Source: Ottelia alismoides
Lineage: Eukaryota; Streptophyta; Magnoliopsida; Alismatales; Hydrocharitaceae
Direction: 5' to 3'
DNA length: 64,000 nucleotides
NCBI GenBank assembly: GCA_037367405.1
Contig: JAZKJV010005751.1
Coordinates: 1 to 64,000 of the forward strand
Shown: in pieces, positions 8,698 through 17,242 of the stretch
Layout: the number at the start of each line of letters is the position of its first letter
Numbering within the stretch: the first letter of the stretch is position 1
The notes under the pieces: model-generated
What the model was told of the DNA's origin: nothing
The model's database searches: none
Seen by the model: only the letters and a program-made list of their open reading frames with translations
Made by a program: the position numbers and the translations under genes

Positions 8698-8823
8698 CCA
8701 CTCGCTCAACCCCCGACCCGCTACGGCAGGCGCTGTAAGCCCGGTTCGCGGCAGGCGTAGCATCGTCGCGTACCGGGCTTACAGCACCTGCCTCCGCGGT
8801 CGGGGTTAGCTCGAACGTTAGGC
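8692..8823 (+). repeat. attC13
   Basis: Closes the TfoX C-terminal cassette; TAA 8695-8697 is its stop. Arms GCTGTAAGCCC/GGGCTTACAGC. Confidence 0.97.
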
Positions 8824-8857
8824 GTCGCACGGCCAGCGCAGCGGCAGTCCTATGCCT

Positions 8858-9151
8858 TCAGTTGCGTTGCTGGCTCTTGGGTGCGGTGAGCAAGTAGAGC
8901 AGCGGGCCAAAGCTACCGGCTGCGAGGGTCAGTACAACCCAAGGCCAAGGATTCCTCTCGTTCCTTGAAGCGTCGCGCCACATCCAAGAAAGAAAGAGAG
9001 CAAGCGCGATTGCCAGATCGGCCAGGACTTGGGCAGAGGCCAGTGAATGGAAAGCCGGCTCGAAGAGTCCCCAGTACCCGTGCTGCCACAGGGCCGCAAG
9101 GCTAAGGCCAGTGAACGGGGCCAAGACAAGAAGGATGACGGGTTTGTTCAT
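8858..9151 (-). CDS. DUF2834 membrane protein, reverse-oriented
   Basis: 97 residues on the minus strand with start at 9151. Three hydrophobic segments are seen: VILLVLAPFTGLSLAAL, VLADLAIALALFLSWMW and WPWVVLTLAAGSFGPLLYLL. The motifs WQHGYWGLFE, DLAIAL.L..WMWRDA and the closing GS.GPLLYL are those of DUF2834. Being opposite to the array, it cannot be read from a Pc promoter and must rely on its own promoter or read-through from the right. Confidence 0.85.
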   Translation of the reverse strand: MNKPVILLVLAPFTGLSLAALWQHGYWGLFEPAFHSLASAQVLADLAIALALFLSWMWRDASRNERNPWPWVVLTLAAGSFGPLLYLLTAPKSQQRN

Positions 9152-9238
9152 GGACGGAGCATTGCTTGCCTCACAGGCAGACTCAATGACGTCGGAGGTA
9201 AGGGCCGCCGCTGTTCAGGGCCCCACCGCGAGAGCGAC

Positions 9239-9371
9239 GCCTAACCCCTCGCTCAACCCCCGACTCGCTACGGCAGGCGTCGTAAGCCCGGCCTGCGCCA
9301 CCAGTAAGATCGTCGCAGTCCGGGCTTACGCCACCTGCCTCCGCTCTCGGGGTTAGCCTCGAACGTTGGAC
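9239..9371 (+). repeat. attC14
   Basis: Closes the reverse DUF2834 cassette. R'' is GTTGGAC because a transposase cassette follows. One extra C (GTTAGCCTCGAACG). Arms CGTCGTAAGCCC/GGGCTTACGCCA. Confidence 0.96.
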
Positions 9372-10752
9372 ATCGCGACTTGCGTCGCAGAGGGTTCCTG
9401 GCACCCAGAACAGCCTCTTTGTGATCCACCATGCGCTGCACGCTGCAGGACATCTTCGTCCAGCACTTCCCGGCGTATGCAGCTACTCGCACGCTGCATC
9501 GTCGCCAGCAGCGTGCGGCCGACTCGATCAGCCAGTGCTACACGCCCGCTCTGGGTTCACACGTCCTGCGCTGCCCCGAAGGCCATTTCGAGCGGCTGCA
9601 GCCTCACGCATGCCGCCATCGCTCTTGCCCTCGCTGCGTCGAGCCTGCTCGCTCGCGCTGGATCGACTCGCAGATGCTGCGCCTGCTGCCTTGCGCTCAC
9701 TTCCACACGGTCTTCACCGTACCGCACGAGTTGCTCGCGCTTTGGGCCTTCAACCGCTCACAGATGACGCGTCTGCTGTTCGACTGCGCCCGCTCCAGCC
9801 TGCTTGACCTGATGGCCGATCCGCAGCGTCTGGGCGTGCTGCCGGGACTGCTGATGTCGCTGCACACCTGGGGCCGCAGCCTGTCGCATCATCCTCACCT
9901 GCACTGCCTCGTCACCGCCGGTGGCCTGGACGAGTCGGGGCAGTGGAAATCCAGCCGTTCTCATGTGCCGATCTCGGCCATGCCGCTGAAGGCCCTCTTC
10001 CGTGGCCGCTTCCTCGGCTTGCTGGGTCAACTGCTGACCCACCGGCGCTTGACGCTGCCCGCTCAGATGGACACCGACTACTGGCGCTCTGTCATCAGGC
10101 ACCTGTACCGCAAGGAATTCAACGTCAGGGTCGGCGACGTCTATGAACATGGCCACGGTGTGGCCCTTTACCTGGCTCGCTACGTCAAGGGCGGCCCTCT
10201 TCCCAAGGACCGGCCGCTGCTACTGGAGGGCTCCACCGTGCGCTTCCAGTACACCGACCATCGCGACCACCGTACCAAGTGGATGTCCCTGCCCGTGCAG
10301 CAGTTCATCGACCGCATCCTGTGGCACGCACCACCCAAGGGGCAGCACCTCACTCGTCATGCGGGCCTGTACAGCACACCCTACAGGGATCAGCATGAGA
10401 CCGCGCTGACTCTGCTGATGCAACAGCCCGGGCCCGCTCGGCGGCGCAGACAGACTGCTCTGAAGCTGCCCCCTCCCTTGCCGCCCGAAGCCCCCACCTG
10501 CCCGACTTGTCGGCTATCGTTGATAAGGATCGTCCGCAACACGCACCATGCCGGTGAATCTTCCTTGTCAGCCTCGCCACGGCCACCACTGGACCGTGCG
10601 AATTCACCTCGCGCACCGCCGCGGGCGATGTCCAACCCCTCGCTCAAGCTGACACGCTACGGCAGCCAACGCCTGGCCGCTCCAGGATCAAGTGGAAATT
10701 GTCCTTCCGCGGCCAGTCGTCGTCTGCCTACGCGCGCAGCTTAGCTCGAACG
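9366..10752 (+). mobile_element. Transposase-bearing gene cassette, copy 2
   Basis: From TTGGAC 9366 to G 10752, with the cassette-matched ends GTTGGACATCGC and GCGATGTCCAAC. Identical to copy 3 at 27711-29097 wherever I compared them; copy 1 differs by two indels. The left neighbours of the three copies are different attC sites and the right neighbours are different genes, so boundaries are exact. Confidence 0.93.
9431..10744 (+). CDS. IS91-family HUH (Y2-type) transposase
   Basis: 437 residues from ATG 9431. An N-terminal zinc-binding region has Cys48, Cys61, Cys66 and Cys69 (RCPEGH, then ACRHRSCPRC). The HUH metal motif is HPHLHCL (His156, His158), and the tyrosine motif YLARY (Tyr247, Tyr251) follows. 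A C-terminal zinc knuckle CPTC comes later. This order is that of IS91-family single-strand transposases, which nick DNA and move by rolling-circle transfer. The frame continues through its own attC and stops at TAG 10742-10744, so about 38 C-terminal residues are translated attC. The conventional IS91 ends are not visible; the unit is bounded as a cassette. Confidence 0.9.
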   Translation: MRCTLQDIFVQHFPAYAATRTLHRRQQRAADSISQCYTPALGSHVLRCPEGHFERLQPHACRHRSCPRCVEPARSRWIDSQMLRLLPCAHFHTVFTVPHELLALWAFNRSQMTRLLFDCARSSLLDLMADPQRLGVLPGLLMSLHTWGRSLSHHPHLHCLVTAGGLDESGQWKSSRSHVPISAMPLKALFRGRFLGLLGQLLTHRRLTLPAQMDTDYWRSVIRHLYRKEFNVRVGDVYEHGHGVALYLARYVKGGPLPKDRPLLLEGSTVRFQYTDHRDHRTKWMSLPVQQFIDRILWHAPPKGQHLTRHAGLYSTPYRDQHETALTLLMQQPGPARRRRQTALKLPPPLPPEAPTCPTCRLSLIRIVRNTHHAGESSLSASPRPPLDRANSPRAPPRAMSNPSLKLTRYGSQRLAAPGSSGNCPSAASRRLPTRAA

Positions 10753-10758
10753 TTAGGC
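10630..10758 (+). repeat. attC15 (transposase-cassette type)
   Basis: Closes transposase copy 2. R' GTCCAAC 10630-10636, R'' GTTAGGC 10752-10758. Read through by the transposase frame. Confidence 0.93.
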
Positions 10759-10767
10759 CGCACAGAG

Positions 10768-11257
10768 ATGCACCGTCGCACCCTCCTCCGCTCCCTCCTC
10801 CCAACGCTCCTGGTAGCTCCGATGGTTCACGCACAGCAGTCACTGTCCGATCAGGTTCGCGTCAAAGCCGAACTTGCTGTCAAGCAGTTTCAGCAGCCCG
10901 CGGGCGGTCAACTCGACTTCTCGGAAGGGAGCTTGGAACGCGTGGAGCTACTCTTGAACGAGGCTTCTCGGCATTTTCAGCAGATGAATGAGAGAGATAG
11001 GAACGCCCTCGTAGAACTTCTGGGCTGCTACATGCTTCAGGTCGCGCAGACAGAGTTCTCTGGGAAGTTCTTCTGGTATCAAGACCTGCCACTACTGGTC
11101 GTCGGAGAGCCGGAGTTTCATGTCGCGCTCTTTCCCTTCCAGAAGGTTCGCGGCCGTCTCGCTGGCGAAAAGGGAGACAACATCCCCTTCTTCTATCAAG
11201 GGCTTCGCTCAGCGGGCCCGGGCGCGCGAAGCAGGCAAACGCGTTCTTTTCACATAG
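10768..11257 (+). pseudogene. Exported protein resembling DUF3806, frameshifted 3' end
   Basis: ATG 10768 starts a signal peptide (LLRSLLPTLLVAPMVHAQQ). The body has helices, then VELLGCYMLQV, WYQDLPLLVV and FHVALFPFQKVRGRLAGE...IPFFYQG, which resembles the DUF3806 layout; this family call is tentative. Near 11200 the annotated frame leaves the natural one and runs through attC16 to 11385. The other frame continues with FAQRARAREAGKR and stops at TAG 11255-11257, before attC16, as expected for an intact gene. One indel is inferred. Confidence 0.6.
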
Positions 11258-11267
11258 GTTCGGTGCG

Positions 11268-11399
11268 GCCTAACACCTCGTTCAACCCCCGACCCGCTAC
11301 GGCAAGCCTTGTAAGGCCGGGCAGCGCCAGCTGTACTATCGTCGCCGCCCGGCCTTACAAGGCTCGCCTCCGCGGTCGGGGTTAACTCGAACGTTAGGC
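11268..11399 (+). repeat. attC16
   Basis: Closes the exported DUF3806-like cassette. Arms CCTTGTAAGGCC/GGCCTTACAAGG. Confidence 0.97.
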
Positions 11400-11404
11400 G
11401 TCTC

Positions 11405-11849
11405 ATGAACGAGCCTCAGCGGCACTCGCAGCGCCTTCGAAGAGGCGACCTCTCAAACTCAAGCTCTCTGGCTGCACACCCGGTGAAGACAACCCCTCGC
11501 TCAAGCCTTTGGATCGCCCTCAATCTGGGAGGCATGCTCTTCTATCTGCACGTGGCCTCTGAGCTCTGGGTCCTGCCAGGCGAAGAAGGTATGCCTGGCG
11601 GCGCAGGTGATGCCTTCTACTGGTTCTTCTTCATTGTCCCAATCCTCTTAGCGTACACGGCCGTGAACACAGTCGCTCTGGCCGCAATCGTGGCGCCGTG
11701 CGCTACGAACTGGAAATAAGCAGGCACTGCTGATCTGGCCCGTCGTCGGCGGACTCTGGCTCTGTACGGTTGCCTATGACCACCATCGCGCGTACAGGGT
11801 GGTCAGTCCTGAGTACTCGCAAGTAGCGGCCGCAGCCAGAGACGCCTAA
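11405..11849 (+). pseudogene. Membrane protein, frameshifted in the middle
   Basis: ATG 11405 lies six bases after the R'' box. The first frame (to 11719) holds a polar N-terminus and two hydrophobic helices (SLWIALNLGGMLFYLHVA and FYWFFFIVPILLAYTAV). After about 11697 a second frame continues with a further helix (LLIWPVVGGLWLCTVA) and ends at the attC17 TAA 11847-11849, the usual position for cassette stops. One base indel near GCGCCGTGCGC is inferred. Function unknown. Confidence 0.6.
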
Positions 11850-11975
11850 CCCCTCGTTCAACCCCCGACCCGCTACGGCAGGCGTCGCAAGCCGGGCCTG
11901 CGCCAGTCGTACTATCGTCGCAGTCCCGGCTTACGCCACCTGCCTCCGCGGTCGGGGTTAACTCGAACGTTAGGC
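11844..11975 (+). repeat. attC17
   Basis: Closes the split membrane protein cassette. Arms CGTCGCAAGCC/GGCTTACGCCA. Confidence 0.97.
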
Positions 11976-12393
11976 CACACACCGAATACCCCCGGGTCTC
12001 CCTCCGCGCGCTCCGGGCACGCTTCTGGTTTGCGGCTGCACCGATTCACTTGGCACCACGCTGGCCAGCAATTCGCACCACCCGGTTCGCTCCGCTCGGC
12101 ATCGCGATGCCTGAGGCCCTGGACAACGTGTCTCAGCCAATCAACGCGTCAAGCAAAGCGCTGCGCTCTGTGCCCAGTCTCAAGGTTCTGGCTCACACGG
12201 CAAGCCGCAAGCTCGTTGGCTCTCACTCTTCTCCGCCCGCGCATCCGGCTGCTCGGAGGTCATCAACCAGAACAGTTGGTTGGCGCGCGGCAGTTGCCGC
12301 GCGATTCTCTGCCTTCACACCGCCAGCAGCGCCGGAGGCGGGCGACGCCTTGGCATTCCCGCTGAACTCCGAGCACGGCTGCTGCTCAGTGTG
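11976..12393 (+). repeat. ORF-less cassette family A, copy 2
   Basis: Two tandem hairpins: CAACCA (12264-12269) with TGGTTG (12277-12282), and CGCGCGGCA (12284-12292) with TGCCGCGCG (12295-12303). The apparent 154-codon frame at 12050 runs out into attC18 and is not kept in other copies. Confidence 0.8.
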
Positions 12394-12528
12394 GCCTAAC
12401 AGGTCGTTCAACCCCCGACCCGCTACGGCAAGCCTTGTAAGGCCGGGCAGCGCCATAGCAAGTACCATCGTCGCTGCCCGGCCTTACAAGGCTCGCCTCC
12501 GCGGTCGGGGTTAACTCCAACGTTAGGC
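12394..12528 (+). repeat. attC18 (NGGTCG/CTCCAACG subtype)
   Basis: Closes family A copy 2. Left flank AGGTCG. Arms CCTTGTAAGGCC/GGCCTTACAAGG. Confidence 0.97.
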
Positions 12529-12544
12529 GTCACCAGGAGCCGCC

Positions 12545-12910
12545 ATGCCCAATCTCAGTGTCGTTGAAGTCAAGGCGTTCGTTCCTGCCAGGGACTTCGA
12601 GTTGTCGAAGCGCTTCTACCAAGACATCGGCTTCAGAATGGCCTCCGATGGAGGCGGAGTGGCCTACTTCCACCACGGGGAATCGAGCTTTCTGCTTCAG
12701 AACTTCTACGACGAGGGGTTGGCTAAGAACTTCATGATGCATCTCCTTGTCGAGGACGTGGACGCCTGGCACAGCAGCATCGTGAACTCTGGCGTCGCGG
12801 AGAGGTACGGAGTCAAAGTCGGCTCGGTTGAGTTGCAACCGTGGCGCATGAGGGACTTCGTCCTCTTTGATCCGACCGGAGTTCTGTGGCGCATCGCGCA
12901 GAACGTCTAG
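12545..12910 (+). CDS. VOC (glyoxalase/bleomycin-resistance fold) protein
   Basis: 121 residues from ATG 12545, with AGGAG eight bases upstream. The VOC beta-alpha-beta-beta-beta layout is clear: VKAFVPARDFELSKRFYQDIGF, then FHHGESSFLLQNFY, MMHLLVEDVDAWHSSI and MRDFVLFDPTGVLWRIAQ. Stand-alone VOC proteins bind metals or sequester antibiotics, and some confer bleomycin or fosfomycin tolerance. No substrate-specific signature is visible, so the role is open. The frame is intact and stops before attC19. Confidence 0.88.
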   Translation: MPNLSVVEVKAFVPARDFELSKRFYQDIGFRMASDGGGVAYFHHGESSFLLQNFYDEGLAKNFMMHLLVEDVDAWHSSIVNSGVAERYGVKVGSVELQPWRMRDFVLFDPTGVLWRIAQNV

Positions 12911-12966
12911 CAATGCGAGAGGCTGTTCATGGCCTTCGAAACCATCGCCGCGAACAGCCGGGTGAC

Positions 12967-13098
12967 GCCTAACCCCTCGTTCAACCCCCGACCCGCTACG
13001 GCAAGCCTTGTAAGGCCGGGCGGCGCTACCTGTACGATCATCGCCGCCCGGCCTTACAAGGCTCGCCTCCGCGGTCGGGGTTAACTCGAACGTTAGGC
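12967..13098 (+). repeat. attC19
   Basis: Closes the VOC cassette. Arms CCTTGTAAGGCC/GGCCTTACAAGG. Confidence 0.97.
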
Positions 13099-13126
13099 GT
13101 CGCAAAACACGCGCCCCTACACTCGG

Positions 13127-13156
13127 TTGCTTCGATGTACGTCTTTGACGTACACT
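13127..13156 (+). promoter_or_regulatory. Toxin-antitoxin promoter with operator between -35 and -10
   Basis: -35-like TTGCTT (13127-13132), an 18-base spacer and -10-like TACACT (13151-13156). The perfect inverted repeat TGTACGTC-TTT-GACGTACA (13136-13154) fills the spacer and touches the -10, where a toxin-antitoxin complex would repress. The expected transcript start is near 13163, at the GTG 13162 start codon, so the message may be leaderless. Confidence 0.6.
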
Positions 13157-13161
13157 ATGGC

Positions 13162-13482
13162 GTGCTCACGATCTACGAGACTCCCACATTCGTCGCAGAA
13201 GCCGCGAAAGTCTGGTCGACCGAAGAACGACTTGAGTTCTTCTCCTGGATAGCCAACGAGCCAGATGCCGGCGCTGTCATCAAGGACAGCGGCGGCTGCA
13301 GGAACGTCAGATGGTCACGACCGGGCACGGGCAAACAAGGCGGTGTCCGTGTCATCTACTTCACGCGACTTGCCGCTGGCGAACTCTGCATGCTGCTCGT
13401 GTACGCCAAGGCGGAGCGCGACACGATTCCTGGTCACATCCTCCGCATGATCCGCAAGGAGATCGAAGATGGCATCGACTAA
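13162..13482 (+). CDS. RelE/HigB-type toxin of a type II toxin-antitoxin pair
   Basis: About 106 residues. The longer frame begins at ATG 13135, but that codon is inside the promoter/operator, and family members begin at LTIYETPTF, so GTG 13162 is preferred. The core VRWSRPGTGKQGGVRVIYF and the C-terminal LLVYAKAERDTIPG are typical of HigB/RelE-superfamily mRNA interferases, which cut ribosome-bound mRNA. The gene is intact and overlaps the next gene by 14 bases, typical of co-translated pairs. Its antitoxin partner appears frameshifted. Confidence 0.85.
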   Translation: MLTIYETPTFVAEAAKVWSTEERLEFFSWIANEPDAGAVIKDSGGCRNVRWSRPGTGKQGGVRVIYFTRLAAGELCMLLVYAKAERDTIPGHILRMIRKEIEDGID

Positions 13483-13775
13483 GCAAACCAAGAAACCCTC
13501 GGGGAACGAAGCACTCGGCCTGAAGTTGCTTCAGTCGGTCCGAGAGATGAAGGCTCGGAACTTTGCTAGAGCAACGGAAGTTGCTCAGAACGAAGTGGCA
13601 CTCGCTCGTCAGGGCACGGGCATGTCGCAGGCCGAGTTCGCCGCCGCCCCTGAGCATCTCGAAACGCACGCTCCAGGAGTGGGAGCAAGGTCGCCGCTCG
13701 CCCTCTGGCGCAGCCCAAGCCCTGATCCGAATCGCCAGCAAGTATCCGAAGGTGATTCGCGAGGCATTGGCGTAG
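13469..13775 (+). pseudogene. HigA-like HTH antitoxin, frameshifted
   Basis: ATG 13469 overlaps the toxin end. The first frame gives an N-terminal helix and the beginning of an XRE-type helix-turn-helix (ARQGTGMSQAEFAAA). At the C run 13647-13650 the frame is lost; the rest of the HTH (SISKRTLQEWEQGRR) and the C-terminus are in the next frame and end at TAG 13773-13775, just before attC20. One extra C explains it. The annotated frame instead runs through attC20 to 13990. Confidence 0.82.
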
Positions 13776-13785
13776 TAACGGCGAC

Positions 13786-13916
13786 GCCTAACCACTCGTT
13801 CAACCCCGACCCGCTACGGCAGGCGCTGAAAGCCGGGCCGGCGCCAGCTGTACTATCGTCGCCGTCCCGGCTTACAGCACCTGCCTCCGCGGTCGGGGTT
13901 AACTCGAACGTTAGGC
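13786..13916 (+). repeat. attC20
   Basis: Closes the RelE/HigB cassette. One C fewer in CAACCCCGACC; arms GCTGAAAGCC/GGCTTACAGC, with a T-to-A mismatch. Confidence 0.97.
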
Positions 13917-14053
13917 GGCGCAATCAGCGATCGGGTTCACCAGCTACACCCTCGCTCAACACTCTCGCAGGACCCACCTGTCCGGGCTAGCCCTTGTTGG
14001 AAAGCCAACCTAAAGCCATACCATTGCTGCAAGCGGAGGCGCGCGGAGCTCTT

Positions 14054-15079
14054 ATGAAATCAGTGGCAATGTTCAACAACAAGGGTGGAGTAGGAAAGAC
14101 CACCTTGATCTGCAACCTCGCCGCCTACTTGGTGCTACGGCGCAATCTACGTGGTTCTTCTTGTTGACTGCGACCCGCAGTGCAACACGACCCAGTTGAT
14201 CATGGGGGAGGATTTCGCAGCCAACTTCTACTGGGAGAGTCAGCACGAACCCATTACAACGATCGCCGATCTCATGCGGCCGGTACAGGAGGGAGACTCG
14301 GAGCTGGCGCCCAACATGGTTCCCATAACTAGGCAGCGACACCGCTTCGGCTGCGACCTGTTAGCCGGTCATCCGTTCTTCTCATTCCTGGAGGACCGAC
14401 TGAGCCTCGCTTGGTCTCAAGTTTCCGCTGGCGACATCGGTGGCTACGCAAGACTAACTGGGCTCGGGCACTCTGCACCCGCGTCGCAGCAAACTATGAC
14501 GTCGTTCTCTTCGACGTTGGCCCAAGCCTTGGCGCTATCAACCGCAGCGTCCTCCTCGGCTGCGACTACTTCGTCACGCCAATGGGATCTGACATTTTCA
14601 GCATCCTAGGGATCAGGAATATTCAGAACTGGCTCAGCGATGCCATTGCTACGTATGAGCACGGAGTGTCGCGTTGCAACGAACTCTCCCCAGGCGCTTT
14701 GGCACGCTATGGCATTCCGCTCGTTCCAAGCATCCGAGCAGGATTCGTTGGGTACACATTGAACCAGTACCTGACGAAATCTAAGCAGGGCGAGAGGATC
14801 GCCACCGCTCGTTATGAAGAGATCCTCGCGAAGGTACCTCAGGAGATTGATCTACTTCGGCAAACGTTTAGCGTCAGTCAGCTCTCTCTGGCGGCACTCA
14901 AACTTGGCGACATCCCTCACATGTACAGCCTCATCCCGCTTGCGCAGACCCGCGCAGCACCAATAGGGGAGTTGACTGCCAGTGATGGAATCGTTGGCTC
15001 GCACTACAAGATGATTGAAAACTACGAGGTGCGAATTAGACAGATCTCCGACAATTTCCTTCACAACATAGGGCTGTGA
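14054..15079 (+). pseudogene. ParA/MinD-type ATPase, two frameshifts
   Basis: ATG 14054 begins MKSVAMFNNKGGVGKTT with a canonical deviant Walker A (KGGVGKTT). The frame is lost near 14150; the next frame resumes with the Walker A' strand VLLVDCDPQCNTTQ. It is lost again near 14450-14456 and resumes with NYDVVLFDVGPSLGAINRSVL (Walker B) to TGA 15077-15079. About 340 residues in total. The protein would be a P-loop ATPase of the kind used in DNA or protein positioning. The next gene starts five bases downstream, so the two form one cassette operon. Confidence 0.85.
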
Positions 15080-15083
15080 AGCC

Positions 15084-15954
15084 ATGATCGACTGGAGTGA
15101 AGCTCTTGTGAAGGAGCTCGCCGCGAGGCGATGCATCATCTTCTTCGGCGCCGGCGCGTCTGTGGGGTGCACCCCGACGATGGGCGACCTGACGAAACGC
15201 CCGCCAGATTGGCCCAACTTGCTCTTGACGCTGAATGCCAGAGTTGCGGTTGGGCCCGATCGAACATTGGCCGCTCAACTTATCGCCGACCGCAAATTCC
15301 TAGATGCCGCGGAGGTCATCGGCGCTGCCATCAATCGCGCGGACTATGCGGATGCGATGCGCCAGATGCTTGAGATTCCGCGCTACCAGCAATCTTCGAT
15401 CCACGAACACATACAGAACCTGGATCCCAAGATTGCAATCACAACCAATTTTGACCAGATCTACGATCGCTATTGCACGCATGGCGCTGCGGCAGCGGGC
15501 TACAACATAGTCAAGTACACCGACTCGCACCTGGTTCAACAGCTTCGGTCTCCAACCCGCACGGTAATCAAGGCGCATGGTTGCATTTCACAGACCGGAC
15601 CATATGGTGCTCACTCGATCGGGGTACTTTGAGGCTCGCCGTCAATATGGCCAGTTCTTCAAGATCTTGGATGCACTTTGCCTGACTCACACGATCTTGT
15701 TTTTGGGTTATGGACTCTCGGATCCGGACATTCAGCTATCTCTTGAGAATGCAACGATCTCCGCTCCTAGCTCTAATACTCACTACTTTGTTTCACCTAG
15801 CGGGACTCATCCCGCATTGAAAGCCGCAGCGGCACGAGCATACAACCTGACCTACATAGAGTTTCCAGCAGAGGACTACGCGGACCTGAACAGTTCGCTC
15901 GGGGATCTGGTTGAGCGCGTCCTGGCCTACCGGGCGGCGAATCCGGACGGCTAG
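15084..15954 (+). pseudogene. SIR2-like (NAD-binding) protein, one frameshift
   Basis: ATG 15084. The first frame has the SIR2 nucleotide-binding signature CIIFFGAGASVG (about residues 17-28), a helical insert, then ITTNFDQIYDR (about 119-129) and TRTVIKAHG with the likely catalytic His. Near 15595 the frame shifts; the rest continues in the frame 15577-15954 (LTRSGYFEARRQYGQFF, then ILFLGYGLSDPDIQ) and ends at 15954. The DXQ-type tail and length match SIR2_2-type effector proteins, many of which deplete NAD+ in phage defence. With the ParA gene it makes a two-gene unit. Confidence 0.85.
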
Positions 15955-15989
15955 ACCGGCCCGTCGGTTTGGGGCCGTCGCGCGGCGCC

Positions 15990-16121
15990 GCCTAACCCCT
16001 CGCTCAACCCCCGACCCGCTACGGCAGGCGCTGTAAGGCCGGGCAGCGCCAGAGGTAGCATCGTCGCAGCCCGGCCTTACAGCACCTGCCTCCGCGGTCG
16101 GGGTTAGCTCGAACGTTAGGC
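15990..16121 (+). repeat. attC21
   Basis: Closes the ParA-SIR2 cassette. Arms GCTGTAAGGCC/GGCCTTACAGC. Confidence 0.97.
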
Positions 16122-16539
16122 CACACACCGAATACCCTCGGGTCTGCATCCGCGCGCTCCGGGAACGCTTTTGGTTTGCGCCTGCACCGATTCGCTTCGT
16201 GCCACGCTGGCCAGCAGCTATCGGCAGCCGGGTCGCTTCTGTCTGCGCCGCGAGCCTTGAGCCCGGAGCAATGTGTCTCAGTGAACCAGCGCGTCACGCA
16301 AGGCGCTGCGCTCGGTGCCCCGGCCTCAAGGTTCTGGCTCACACATCAAGCAGCAAGCTCGTTGGCCTCCCTCTTCTCCGCCTGCGCGCCGGGATACTCG
16401 GGGGGTCATCAACCAGAACAGTTGGTTGGCGCGCGGCGGTCGCCGCGCGGTTCCTTGCCCTCACGCCGCCCGCAGCGCCGGAGGCGGGCAAGGCCTTGGC
16501 AATTAAGCTGAGCTCCGAGCACCGCTGCCGCTCAGTGTG
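16122..16539 (+). repeat. ORF-less cassette family A, copy 3
   Basis: Carries CAACCAGAACAGTTGGTTG and the hairpin CGCGCGGCG-GT-CGCCGCGCG. Compared with copy 2 the closing A/T positions have both changed to G/C, a paired change that keeps complementarity. Confidence 0.8.
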
Positions 16540-16670
16540 GCCTAACAGGTCGTTCAACCCCCGACCCGCTACGGCAGGCACCGTAAGGCCGGGCTGCGGC
16601 ACTTGGTGCATCATCGCAACCCGGCCTTACGGTGCTGCCTCCGCGGTCGGGGTTAACTCCAACGTTAGGC
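16540..16670 (+). repeat. attC22 (NGGTCG/CTCCAACG subtype)
   Basis: Closes family A copy 3. Arms CACCGTAAGGCC/GGCCTTACGGTG. Confidence 0.97.
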
Positions 16671-16707
16671 GGCACCAAACACCATTCGCGCGTTGCACAG
16701 GAGCGCC

Positions 16708-17116
16708 ATGACACAGTCGGTCCAACCCGTTCGCCCAAGCCGTGAAGTCATGACCACGCAGAAGTTGCCCTACTTCGTTGGCATCAGCGGGAGCACGGTC
16801 GGGGCGGCTGGGTTGTCCATGCACTTGGTAGTCATTCCGCCCGGTGGCAAAGCAGAGCCGCACATCCACGTCGGGTATGAAACGGGGCATCTATGTCCTT
16901 GAGGGGGAAGTCAAGACCCGGTGGGGAGAACAACTTCAGAACGAGGTGGTTAGCTCCGCCGGCGAGTTCCTGTTCATACCGCCCGGCGTTCCCCACGAGG
17001 CCGAGAACATGAGCGCGTCGGCAGCGGCTAAGGCGATCGTCGCGCGCAACGATGCTGCCGAGCAAGACAAGGTCAAGCCCTACGCTCGCGAGTCGGGTGC
17101 CAAGAGTGCCGCCTAA
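16708..17116 (+). pseudogene. Cupin-domain protein, frameshifted
   Basis: CAGGAG precedes ATG 16708. First frame: AGLSMHLVVIPPGGKAEPHIHVGYETG, the cupin motif 1 with two metal-type His. At the G run 16882-16885 the frame shifts and the second frame continues IYVLEGEVKTRWGE, then GEFLFIPPGVPHEAEN (motif 2 with a His) to the attC23 TAA. One extra G is inferred. A small single-cupin protein; ligand unknown. Confidence 0.82.
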
Positions 17117-17242
17117 CCCCTCGCTCAACCCCCGACCCGCTACGGCAGGCGCTGTAAGCCGGTCCTGCGCCAGCGTTAGCATCGTCGCAGTCCCGGCTTA
17201 CAGCACCTGCCTCCGCGGTCGGGGTTAGCTCGAACGTTAGGC
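17111..17242 (+). repeat. attC23
   Basis: Closes the cupin cassette; TAA 17114-17116 is its stop. Arms GCTGTAAGCC/GGCTTACAGC. Confidence 0.97.

Noticed and set aside
11268..11385. Recurring + strand peptide SFNPRPATASLVRPG as a C-terminal domain
   Set aside because: It is attC translated on the + strand. Genes seeming to have it either stop earlier or are frameshifted.
13135..13161. ATG 13135 as the start of the RelE/HigB-type toxin
   Set aside because: It lies inside the -35 to -10 region and operator, and family members begin at the position of GTG 13162.
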